Part shown: positions 6,736 to 13,668 of the stretch, piece after piece
How positions within the stretch are numbered: position 1 is the first letter of the stretch
Layout of the letters: the number at the start of each line of letters is the position of its first letter
Source: Fusobacterium_C sp036516095
GTDB taxonomy: Bacteria > Fusobacteriota > Fusobacteriia > Fusobacteriales > Fusobacteriaceae
Reading direction: 5' to 3'
DNA: 13,711 bases
NCBI RefSeq assembly: GCF_036516095.1
Contig: NZ_DATBUM010000181.1
Coordinates: 1 to 13,711, forward strand
Translations under genes and position numbers: made by a program
The notes under the pieces: model-generated
Databases searched by the model: none
What the model was told of the DNA's origin: nothing
The model's input: only the letters and a program-made list of their open reading frames with translations

Positions 6736-7608
6736 CTAGTTTGCTAAATATTTTTGATATAATTCTTTGGCCAATTTTGTTTGTTCTTCTGTAGTAGCTG
6801 CCATTGGTTTTCTACAAATTCCGGCATGAACTCCTTGACATTTTAAAATTTCTTTAATTGTTGGATATAATCCGTTTCGTAAAATTCCTTCAATTAAGTC
6901 ATTTGTCACATGTTGAAGCTCCAATGCTTCTGCAATTTTTCCTTCTTTTCCCAATCGAAAGATTTCTTTCGCTCGAATTCCATTGACATTGTAAGTACTT
7001 CCAATAGCTCCGTCCACTCCCATAACAACAGCCGGTAGCAACATTTCATCAAATCCGGATAAAATCAATTTATCGGGATATGCCTTTCTCATTCTTTCCA
7101 ATAGATAGAAATCTCCCGCTGTGAATTTCACTCCAATAATTTTAGGATTTGCAAACAATTCTCCGAATTGTGCAACATCCATATTCACTCCCGTCAAGAA
7201 AGGAATGGAGTAAATGACCATATTATTTTGAGTTTCTCTTACGATGGTTTCATAGTATTCTTTAATTTCTTCAAAACTGAATTTATAGTAGAAAGGTGTC
7301 ACGGCTGACAAACAAGGATATCCCAATTCTGTTGCATACTTTCCTAATTCCACAGACTCTTTTACATTGATACTTCCCACTTGTGCCATCATTTGTACTT
7401 CGTTTTTTGCTTCTTCCATTGCAATTCTGAAAACTTCTTTCTTCTCTTCCGTAGAAATCATAAAGTTTTCTCCCGTACTTCCTCCAACGTATAAACCGTC
7501 CACTTTCATGACATCAATGTTGTGTCTTACCAATTCTCGAAGTCCTGTTTCGTTAATTGTTCCATCCAAGTTATAAGGCACCATCAATGCCGAAAAAATT
7601 CCTTTCAT
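6736..7608 (-). CDS. nanA: N-acetylneuraminate lyase
   Basis: NanA is an aldolase that splits Neu5Ac into N-acetylmannosamine and pyruvate. The 290-aa product is of normal length for the DHDPS/NAL TIM-barrel family. The carboxylate-binding motif GGSTGENF is at 42-49. Tyr133 in VIYSIPFLTG is the proton-relay tyrosine and Lys161 in GVKFTAGDFY is the Schiff-base lysine. The GFDE at 185-188 is the sialate-specific Asp-Glu pair that separates NAL from dihydrodipicolinate synthase. The ATG overlaps the nanK stop as ATGA (7605-7608), a classic translational coupling, with AGGAGG 10 nt upstream inside the end of nanK. nanE follows after 10 bp. Substrate assignment is supported by both the motifs and the operon. 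Confidence 0.96.
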   Translation of the reverse strand: MKGIFSALMVPYNLDGTINETGLRELVRHNIDVMKVDGLYVGGSTGENFMISTEEKKEVFRIAMEEAKNEVQMMAQVGSINVKESVELGKYATELGYPCLSAVTPFYYKFSFEEIKEYYETIVRETQNNMVIYSIPFLTGVNMDVAQFGELFANPKIIGVKFTAGDFYLLERMRKAYPDKLILSGFDEMLLPAVVMGVDGAIGSTYNVNGIRAKEIFRLGKEGKIAEALELQHVTNDLIEGILRNGLYPTIKEILKCQGVHAGICRKPMAATTEEQTKLAKELYQKYLAN

Positions 7609-8507
7609 TCTTTTACTTCCTCCTGTTTTATTTTATCTAATAATAGGAATGCCGCCCCTAATAGACCTGCATGATTCCCTAAATTTGCAAATTTAAGTTC
7701 CAAACACTCCAAATAATTAGAAGTGATTTGTTTTTGTAATTCTTCTTCTATCTTCTTTTGGAAAGCTTCTCCCTGATGAGTCACAGCTCCTCCCAGAATA
7801 ATACAACCAGGATTCCAAAGATAAAGTAATACTTTCAGTCCCTCCACAATATCATGAATCCATTCCTCCACCAAAAGAATTATACTTTTCTCTCCCTGCC
7901 AGTAGGCAGAAAAAATCTCTTTTCCATTCCAATGCTTTCCAGTTTTCTCCTGCGCTTTTCGAACAAGAGCGGACATGGAAGCATATTTTTCATAAACTTC
8001 CTGTTTGTTTTGTAAATATAATTTTCCAAATTCTCCCGCCACCGAAGAAGCTCCTCGATATAATTGGTGATTGAGAACAATTCCTCCCCCAATTCCTGTT
8101 CCAATGGTTAAGCATAGAAAATCTTTTTTCCCTTTTCCTGCTCCCAACCATGCTTCCCCTAAGGCTGCACAATTGACATCATTTTCTAAAACACATGGTA
8201 AATGATATTTCTCTTCCAAAATTCTTACCAATTCACAACCAATCCAACCGGGAATAATAGGATTCCCCCCTACGACTTTCCCTTGATAATAATCAATTTG
8301 TCCTGTCGCTGAAATAGCCAGACCTAAAATTTCTTCCGATAAATATGTTTGAATGATTTCATTCAATTTGAAAAGCAAAGTTTCAATTCCTTTTTCTGCT
8401 TCTGTAGGAAGATTTCCGGAAGAGAGAATTTCTCCTCCGGAAGATACCAAAGCATATTTAATATTTGTTCCCCCTATATCAATCGCAATGATTTTATCCT
8501 GTTTCAT
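7605..8507 (-). CDS. nanK: N-acetylmannosamine kinase, ROK family without the usual zinc motif
   Basis: NanK phosphorylates ManNAc at C6 with ATP. The 300-aa protein has the ROK layout: phosphate loop AIDIGGTNIKYALV (8-21), substrate motif LENDVNCAALGE (107-118) with catalytic Asp110, and nucleotide motif TIGTGIGGGIVL (134-145). The second half contains GCIILGGAV. ROK proteins usually show GEFGH followed by a zinc-binding CxCGxxGCxE. Here the sequence is GEFGK (158-162) followed by YLQNKQEVYEKYAS, with no cysteine, so the metal site is missing while the Glu before YAS is kept. Zinc-free NanKs are known, for example in Staphylococcus aureus. The start lies 3 bp after the siaQM stop, with GGGAG 8 nt upstream inside siaQM. 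The gene ends in a 4-bp overlap with nanA. Operon context supports ManNAc as substrate rather than another sugar. Confidence 0.92.
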   Translation of the reverse strand: MKQDKIIAIDIGGTNIKYALVSSGGEILSSGNLPTEAEKGIETLLFKLNEIIQTYLSEEILGLAISATGQIDYYQGKVVGGNPIIPGWIGCELVRILEEKYHLPCVLENDVNCAALGEAWLGAGKGKKDFLCLTIGTGIGGGIVLNHQLYRGASSVAGEFGKLYLQNKQEVYEKYASMSALVRKAQEKTGKHWNGKEIFSAYWQGEKSIILLVEEWIHDIVEGLKVLLYLWNPGCIILGGAVTHQGEAFQKKIEEELQKQITSNYLECLELKFANLGNHAGLLGAAFLLLDKIKQEEVKE

Positions 8508-8510
8508 ACA

Positions 8511-10364
8511 CTAAACTCCCATAATTAAATTCGGTAAGAAAATAATAATTTGCGGGAATATGGTAATCACAACCAAGGTAATGAAAATAGGAAGTAAGAA
8601 AGGAAATACTCCTTTTGCAACCGTACTTACCGGCATTTTTCCTACCTGTGCCACCACGAATAACGCCATTCCCATCGGTGGAGTTAAAATTCCTATCATC
8701 ATATTCAAGGTTGTCATAACTCCAAAGAAAACTAAATCAATTCCCACTTGTTCCGCTACAGGAATCAACATCGGCAATACTAAAAATTGCAATGCCAAGG
8801 CATCAATAAACATTCCCAAGAACAATAACAGCAAATTGATCATAACCAATACGGTCAAAGGAGAACTTGCAAATTGAATAAAAAGCTCTGCAATTTTCAT
8901 AGCAACCTGTTCTCTTGCAATCATATCTCCAAAGAAGGTAACGGTAATAATCATCAACACAGTAACTCCACTGATTGCCATGGCTTCCACACAGTGTTGA
9001 AATAATCCTTTCCATGTTAACTCCTTATAGATAAACATTCCTAAAATTACGGAATACAATGCTGCTACAACGGCTGCCTCTGTCGGAGTAAACATTCCGG
9101 AAAAAATTCCTCCAATAATAATAATCGGAGTTAACAAAGCCCAAAAAGCTTTTTTAAAGGCTTCCCATCTTTCTCTTGGAGTACATTTTTTTGCTTTTTT
9201 ATATCCTCTTTTCTTACATACAAAATAGTTCATAATCATCAGAGCAATGGTTGTCAAAACTCCGGGTACAAAGCCTGCTAAAAATAATTTGGCAATGGAC
9301 TGATTTGCGATGACTCCATAAATAATCATACTGATGCTTGGAGGAACCAAAGGTCCTATGATACAGGAGGCCGCCGTAATTCCTCCACAAATATCATCAT
9401 CATAACCCTCATCTCTCATGGCTTTGATCTCTAATTGTCCTAAACCTCCGGCATCTGCAATCGCAGAACCCGACATTCCGGAGAAAATCAAACTGGCTGC
9501 CACGTTGACATGTCCCATTCCTCCTGTATAATGTCCTAAGGTTGCTTTTGCAAAATAGAAAATTCTTTCTGTAATTCCGGAACCGTTCATCAAAATTCCT
9601 GTCAGAATAAAGAAAGGAACACTCAATAAACTAAAACTGTCCACACTATCTACGAATTTAGAAGAAGCAAAATAAGCGACTGCCCATTTTGTCATAGAGA
9701 AATATACCATAGAGGAAGCCAACAAAGACCACCCCACAGGAACTCCTGCGAAAATTAAGATTAACCACAATACTAAAACGACATACACGGAATGTCCTCG
9801 TAATTTAAAATATTGTGTCATTTTAAATATTTTAAAAACAGAGGGTTGAAAAATCAGTAATGCCATAAAAAGAATCATAAATCCAAGAATAATTTTGGGA
9901 GAAATCAAAACTTTTTCGTTTTCCCAGTTCTCCTGATAAGCTTGAAAAAAACGAATTAACATCAAAATGGAAATAACAGGCAAAGCAATATACATCCACT
10001 TTGCTGAAATCCCCAGAGATACCAATTCAATATCCGCTTTCTTTTCTATCAATAAATATCCGAAATAACTGAAAGAACTGATACATAAGAAAATAATGAT
10101 TTGAATTCCTGTAAAAATTACTTTTTGTAATTTTTTAGGCAATCTGGCATACACAAAGTCAATCATAACATGAGATTGTGTGCGTATTCCCATACTGATT
10201 CCCAACATTCCCACATATACGAAAAACAATCTCGCCAATTCCTCACTCCAGATTAAAGGATCATCCAATATTTGTCGTGATATGATTTGTAATACAAGGA
10301 CGATGAACATTCCCACAAATAATGTTCCTCCAATCCATTCCTCTAACTTATTAAAAAATTTCAT
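8511..10364 (-). CDS. siaQM: Sialic acid TRAP transporter, fused small and large membrane subunits
   Basis: This 617-aa integral membrane protein fuses the DctQ-like small subunit (about 1-165) to the DctM-like large subunit (about 190-617), as in Haemophilus influenzae SiaQM (about 616 aa). It imports Neu5Ac from SiaP using a sodium gradient. It opens with MKFFNKLEEWIGGTLFVGMF, then DDPLIWSEELARLFFVYVGM in the Q part. A linker helix near GHSVYVVLVLWLIL joins the M part. That part has VPFFILTGILMN, GMSGSAIADAGGLGQ, GPLVPPSISMIIYG and MFTPTEAAVVAA, the conserved transport-core segments. It starts 17 bp after siaP. The siaP stop TAG forms part of AGGAGG, but that Shine-Dalgarno is 13 nt from the ATG, which is long. 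The N-terminus nevertheless matches homologues. It ends 3 bp before nanK. Confidence 0.96.
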   Translation of the reverse strand: MKFFNKLEEWIGGTLFVGMFIVLVLQIISRQILDDPLIWSEELARLFFVYVGMLGISMGIRTQSHVMIDFVYARLPKKLQKVIFTGIQIIIFLCISSFSYFGYLLIEKKADIELVSLGISAKWMYIALPVISILMLIRFFQAYQENWENEKVLISPKIILGFMILFMALLIFQPSVFKIFKMTQYFKLRGHSVYVVLVLWLILIFAGVPVGWSLLASSMVYFSMTKWAVAYFASSKFVDSVDSFSLLSVPFFILTGILMNGSGITERIFYFAKATLGHYTGGMGHVNVAASLIFSGMSGSAIADAGGLGQLEIKAMRDEGYDDDICGGITAASCIIGPLVPPSISMIIYGVIANQSIAKLFLAGFVPGVLTTIALMIMNYFVCKKRGYKKAKKCTPRERWEAFKKAFWALLTPIIIIGGIFSGMFTPTEAAVVAALYSVILGMFIYKELTWKGLFQHCVEAMAISGVTVLMIITVTFFGDMIAREQVAMKIAELFIQFASSPLTVLVMINLLLLFLGMFIDALALQFLVLPMLIPVAEQVGIDLVFFGVMTTLNMMIGILTPPMGMALFVVAQVGKMPVSTVAKGVFPFLLPIFITLVVITIFPQIIIFLPNLIMGV

Positions 10365-10381
10365 CGCTATGACTCTTCCTC

Positions 10382-11371
10382 CTATTTAGCGGCAGCTTGA
10401 ATTTCTTTTAGGGCTTCTTGTCCTAGCTTTCCGTTTTTCTTTGTATATTGATCATAGAAAGGTTTCATAGCTGCTCTAAATTCATCCAATTTCGGTTCTG
10501 TAATTTTAACTCCTTTTTGTTTGAAGAAGTCTTTCAAAGAGGTTTCTTCTTTTTCAAATAATTGTGTATGATATTTTGCTGCTTCTACAGCTGCTTCTTT
10601 GACTACTTTTTGTAAATTAGCCGGTAAATCTTCCATCGTAGCAGCACTTACCAAGTACAATTGATCATTTAAAATATGATTTGTCATAGCAATATATTTT
10701 TGTACTTCATAGAATTTTTGAGCTTTTACTGCTGACAACGGATTTTCTTGTGCATCTACAGAATTGGTTTGAAGAGCTAAATATACTTCCGAGAAAGCCA
10801 TTGGAGTAGGTGCAGCTCCTGAATATTTTGCAAAAGCTAAGTTTGCAGGTGCATTGGGAACTCTTAATTTTAATCCTTTCATATCTTTGATCGAGTTGAT
10901 TGCCTTGTTGGAACTGGTTTGTCTTGTCCCGTTATATGCTTGAGATAATACAATGATATTTTTCTTTGTCTCAATTTTCTTTAACAGTTGTTTTCCAAAT
11001 TTTGTGTTAAAAGTGGCATTTTGCATATGTTTAAAGTCTTTTATCATATAAGGTAGTGTATAGACTTCCGCTTCCGGATAGAAAGTAGAAAATCTTCCCA
11101 TTTCTGCAAAAGTAAAATCCAAAACGCCTCCTTCCAATTGCCCCATCATATCCAGGTCATTTTTTCCAAGTTGTGCATCAGGATATAATTTTAATTCAAT
11201 TTCTCCCTTTGATTTTTCCTTTAATTTTTTTGCAAAAAATTGAGCGGCTTTATATTCGTTTGAGGAAGTTCCTGCCGTCATTCCCATTTTTAATTCATAT
11301 TCCGCTGCCAATGCGGCAGTTGCCATTGCTCCAAATACCAATCCCATTGCTACTAATTTTTTTAAATTCAT
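10382..11371 (-). CDS. siaP: Sialic acid TRAP substrate-binding protein
   Basis: SiaP captures Neu5Ac in the periplasm and hands it to SiaQM. The 329-aa precursor has a Sec signal peptide, MNLKKLVAMGLVFGAMATAALA, cleaved before AEYELK (after residue 22). The mature protein is very close to H. influenzae SiaP. It has GMTAGTSSNEYKAA, DFTFAEMGRF (the Glu and Arg ligands), SQAYNGTRQTSSN and LKLRVPNAPANLAFAKY, whose Arg is the conserved salt bridge to the sialate carboxylate. APTPMAFSEVYLALQTN and the DAQENPL Asn follow, then YIAMTNHILNDQLYLV. This makes sialic acid the confident ligand among DctP-type proteins. The gene lies 13 bp after the regulator gene, whose TAG stop is the first part of the siaP Shine-Dalgarno AGGAGG. 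Confidence 0.97.
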   Translation of the reverse strand: MNLKKLVAMGLVFGAMATAALAAEYELKMGMTAGTSSNEYKAAQFFAKKLKEKSKGEIELKLYPDAQLGKNDLDMMGQLEGGVLDFTFAEMGRFSTFYPEAEVYTLPYMIKDFKHMQNATFNTKFGKQLLKKIETKKNIIVLSQAYNGTRQTSSNKAINSIKDMKGLKLRVPNAPANLAFAKYSGAAPTPMAFSEVYLALQTNSVDAQENPLSAVKAQKFYEVQKYIAMTNHILNDQLYLVSAATMEDLPANLQKVVKEAAVEAAKYHTQLFEKEETSLKDFFKQKGVKITEPKLDEFRAAMKPFYDQYTKKNGKLGQEALKEIQAAAK

Positions 11372-11384
11372 ACTCGTTCTCCTC

Positions 11385-12392
11385 CTACTTTTTTTCTAAA
11401 TTTTCTAAATATATTATTTTGGAGTTCGTTTTCCTCCATATTTTTGGAATTTTTTTATTTTGATACAAAGTTTGAAATAATAATTTTCCGGCAAAGGAAG
11501 CTTCTTCATAAACTTCTTCCGTTACCGTTGCGATTATCTTTTTTTCCAATAATAACTGTTCAATTTCTTCACTCATTCCATTGACAACAATATGCTTTCC
11601 TACAAACCAGGAATCCGGTAATTCTTTCATAATATCTTGTGCATATCGATTGCTGAACACTCCCTGAATTTTCTTTTCTTGAGATAATTTTTTTAAAAAT
11701 TCCACACTTTCTTGAATTCCCTGACAAGAATAGGGACCCAAAATATTCAATTCTTCTTCCGAAATTCTCTCACAAAATCCTTCCAAATAATTTTGGGTAG
11801 AGAGTCTATCGTCTCCATTATCCAAAATAACCAGGTTTTCTCCTTTTCTTAAACAGCAGGCCAAAATATTGGCTACAATTCTTCCCTGTCTATGATAATC
11901 GGTTCCAATATGAATTATATCGGAATGAAGTTGCATTGTTAAAGAAATCACAGGGATTTTTTTTAAATGAGGTTTGATTAGGTGATAGATTTTCTTTTTT
12001 TCCAGAGGTACTATCAAAATTCCATCCACTTGCTTTTCTTGAGATAAGATATCCTCCAACATTGCAACTTGTTCCTGAGCTTCATGAATATCGTGAAGAT
12101 GAATTTGTATCTCCAAACGATATTTCGCATATTTTTGTTGTATCTTCTGCATGCCCCTTTGAATTTCACTGGTATAAAATTCATTTTTGGATTTTACCAC
12201 AAAGGCATGTACTGTTTTTTTTCTTCCCGCCAAAGAGCTTCCTAAATAGTTCTTTTCATACTTAGTTTCCTGTATCAAATCTAAAACTTTTTTTCGTGTC
12301 TCCTCTTTGATAGAAGAATTTTCTTGTAAGGCTCTGGCAACTGTTGTTCGACTAATTCCCAACATTTCCGCTATTTTCTTTTGAGTCATCAT
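11385..12392 (-). CDS. LacI-family transcriptional regulator of the sialate operon
   Basis: A 335-aa DNA-binding regulator. Residues 3-22 (TQKKIAEMLGISRTTVARAL) form the LacI-type helix-turn-helix. The hinge region NYLGSSLAGRKK (48-59) keeps the Leu that LacI proteins insert at a central CG of their operators. From about 60 on is a periplasmic-binding-protein-like sensor domain, with VDGILIVPLEKK, IIHIGTDYHRQGRIVAN and NLVILDNGDDRLSTQNYLEGF. Location inside the sialate operon, between the mutarotase and siaP, suggests it represses this locus and is induced by sialate or a derivative such as ManNAc(-6-P). The effector is not deducible. Two ATGs (12392, 12389) are possible. Neither has a good Shine-Dalgarno: GGAG is about 14 nt away, inside the end of the upstream gene. 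Translation is therefore probably weak or coupled to the gene before, which ends 3 bp upstream. Confidence 0.85.
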   Translation of the reverse strand: MMTQKKIAEMLGISRTTVARALQENSSIKEETRKKVLDLIQETKYEKNYLGSSLAGRKKTVHAFVVKSKNEFYTSEIQRGMQKIQQKYAKYRLEIQIHLHDIHEAQEQVAMLEDILSQEKQVDGILIVPLEKKKIYHLIKPHLKKIPVISLTMQLHSDIIHIGTDYHRQGRIVANILACCLRKGENLVILDNGDDRLSTQNYLEGFCERISEEELNILGPYSCQGIQESVEFLKKLSQEKKIQGVFSNRYAQDIMKELPDSWFVGKHIVVNGMSEEIEQLLLEKKIIATVTEEVYEEASFAGKLLFQTLYQNKKIPKIWRKTNSKIIYLENLEKK

Positions 12393-12395
12393 AGA

Positions 12396-13505
12396 CTACC
12401 GAAACTCTCCTCTAAAAATTCTTGGAGTTCTCACTCCGGGTTTAATTTCTCCGTTGATAGAATAAAGTGTATTTCCATGTTTCAACAAAACAGCTCCACA
12501 TGGTGCATCGAATGGAACTTCTCCTATGCTTCTCCATCTATTTTCTTTCGCATTAAATACCAATATCTTGCGATTCCATTCATAACGGAAAGGTTCTTTT
12601 CCAAAATATTGTGCTTTATAATCCGCTAATTCTTTATCTTTTAGATTGCTTAATTTATCATTGGCTTCATTCCATAGATCATAATTAAATCCTCCAATCA
12701 CCAACATTTCATCTTCTGATATTTTTACAGAGTTCGCTCCTAATAGAAGAATTTTCTCTCCGTTTATTACAACATCCGCTACCTTTTCCCAAGTATTTTT
12801 TTCAAAATTATAAGCATATCCATCCACATAAGATACGGAGCTTCCTCCACTAAAGACATAAAATTTTCCATTCAATACTTGTCCTACCGTTTGTTGTCTC
12901 GCTTCTCCGGGGAAAGCTGCCAACTCTTTATTTTTTCCTGTTTTTAAGTCCAAAACAAAGAAACGATTACTATTTTTTAATTTTCCTTCTTCGTTTTCTA
13001 TCTTCCCAACACCATAGTAAATTTTATCATTTTGATAAGTAGCCACTCCATTTTCAAATCCAAGCATCAATTCCGCTACTTTTTCTATTTTCATTTTTCC
13101 ATTTTTTATACTTACTTTTAAAACATCTTTATTATGAGCAACTTCCGGACTTCCTCCTAAATAATAGATTTCTTTTCCGGTATTGACACTTGCTCCATAC
13201 CCAATCGGAGTATTCCATTGCATTTGTTCCACAAGGTCCAGTCCATTTTTACTTTCTTTCAATAAATAAATATCTTTATGAGTCACCTTAGAACCGCCTT
13301 CTGTCAAAGGTTTTATCGGAAAATTTGCTCCTCCTCCCACAATGATATAATCACCAATCATTCCTTGCAATAACCCTGCTGTTCCAATATTCTTTTCATA
13401 AGACTTTTGAGCAGGCAATTCTCCAACAGCTTCCCAACTGATTCGATATTCTGCAAAACTAAAACAACTACAGGTTAAAAATAAAATGCTCAACAATTTT
13501 TTCAT
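12396..13505 (-). CDS. nanM: Cyclically permuted sialic acid mutarotase (NanM-like, kelch propeller)
   Basis: A 369-aa exported kelch beta-propeller that should equilibrate alpha and beta Neu5Ac outside the inner membrane. MKKLLSILFLTCSCFSFAEY is a signal peptide, probably cleaved after SFA. The strongest match to E. coli NanM (about 368 aa) is GGFNYDLWNEANDKL with YFGKEPFRYEWNRKILVFN and INGEIKPGVRT. In E. coli these lie mid-protein; here they end the chain. Conversely AGLLQGMIGDYIIVGGGANF with KVTHKDIYLL, which match the E. coli C-terminal half, come first. This is the circular order of the known cyclically permuted mutarotase family. I reject the longer open frame (to 13640, TTG): AAGGAG lies 6 nt before the ATG at 13505, and only this start gives a signal peptide at the N-terminus. 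It is the first gene of the operon; the regulator follows after 3 bp. Confidence 0.9.
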   Translation of the reverse strand: MKKLLSILFLTCSCFSFAEYRISWEAVGELPAQKSYEKNIGTAGLLQGMIGDYIIVGGGANFPIKPLTEGGSKVTHKDIYLLKESKNGLDLVEQMQWNTPIGYGASVNTGKEIYYLGGSPEVAHNKDVLKVSIKNGKMKIEKVAELMLGFENGVATYQNDKIYYGVGKIENEEGKLKNSNRFFVLDLKTGKNKELAAFPGEARQQTVGQVLNGKFYVFSGGSSVSYVDGYAYNFEKNTWEKVADVVINGEKILLLGANSVKISEDEMLVIGGFNYDLWNEANDKLSNLKDKELADYKAQYFGKEPFRYEWNRKILVFNAKENRWRSIGEVPFDAPCGAVLLKHGNTLYSINGEIKPGVRTPRIFRGEFR

Positions 13506-13525
13506 CTGAATCTCCTTTCTAAAAA

Positions 13526-13541
13526 ATGTTCTCGTGTACAT
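13526..13541. promoter_or_regulatory. Candidate LacI-type operator downstream of the nanM promoter
   Basis: ATGTTCTCGTGTACAT is a 16-bp imperfect palindrome (six of eight base pairs symmetric: ATGT-C-CG-G-ACAT) with a central CG, as usual for LacI-family operators. It covers about +1 to +16 of the predicted nanM transcript, where a repressor would block initiation. Assignment to the regulator encoded at 11385-12392 is inferred. Confidence 0.5.
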
Positions 13542-13547
13542 ACTTAG

Positions 13548-13577
13548 TATATAACACATTTTGTAATAAAATGTCAA
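13548..13577 (-). promoter_or_regulatory. Predicted promoter of the main sialate operon
   Basis: A perfect TTGACA (13572-13577) is 18 bp from TATATA (13548-13553), preceded by TG one base upstream (extended -10). TATACT lies 2 bp further on as an alternative. Transcription would begin near 13541, giving a leader of about 36 nt before the nanM ATG. No other promoter was evident in the short gaps of the operon down to nanE. Confidence 0.65.
13556..13574. repeat. Perfect 7-bp inverted repeat in the nanM promoter spacer
   Basis: ACATTTT - gtaat - AAAATGT. It overlaps the inner half of the -35 box and most of the spacer. A protein bound here would occlude RNA polymerase. It may be a second operator or a site for a global regulator; AT-rich chance symmetry is not excluded. 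Confidence 0.35.
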
Positions 13578-13581
13578 TGAA

Positions 13582-13593
13582 CTTTTTAAAAAG
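13582..13593. repeat. 12-bp palindrome CTTTTTAAAAAG upstream of the nanM -35
   Basis: A perfect palindrome ending 5 bp before the -35 box. An A/T tract at this place could be an UP element for RNA polymerase or bend the DNA. No specific factor can be named. Confidence 0.3.
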
Positions 13594-13618
13594 CGAACAT
13601 CTATTTTTTCCAAAAATA

Positions 13619-13668
13619 AAAAATACTCCTTAATAAACAAAACTCTTTGCTATTTGAGAAGTATTTTT
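13619..13668. terminator. AT-rich hairpin upstream of nanM, possible terminator of an upstream gene
   Basis: On the minus strand AAAAATACTTC and GGAGTATTTTT can form an 11-bp stem with one G-U pair around a 28-nt loop, followed by TTTATTTTT-like sequence. It would suit the end of a minus-strand transcript entering from the right. The stem is A/T-rich and the loop long, so this is tentative. The rest of 13594-13711 shows no gene. Confidence 0.3.

Noticed and set aside
7880..8172. Two alternative minus-strand frames inside nanK
   Set aside because: nanK is intact over its whole length with all motifs in one frame, so these are out-of-frame readings, not a frameshifted gene.
8560..8877. 105-aa open frame on the plus strand
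   Set aside because: It lies fully inside siaQM on the opposite strand, is rich in Thr, Ile, Asn and Lys as expected of antisense reading, and matches no family I know.
13506..13640. N-terminal extension of the mutarotase reading frame to a TTG at 13640, including an internal ATG at 13541
   Set aside because: The extension buries the signal peptide, has no well-placed ribosome site and runs through the predicted promoter. The ATG at 13505 has AAGGAG at 6 nt and an ideal signal peptide.
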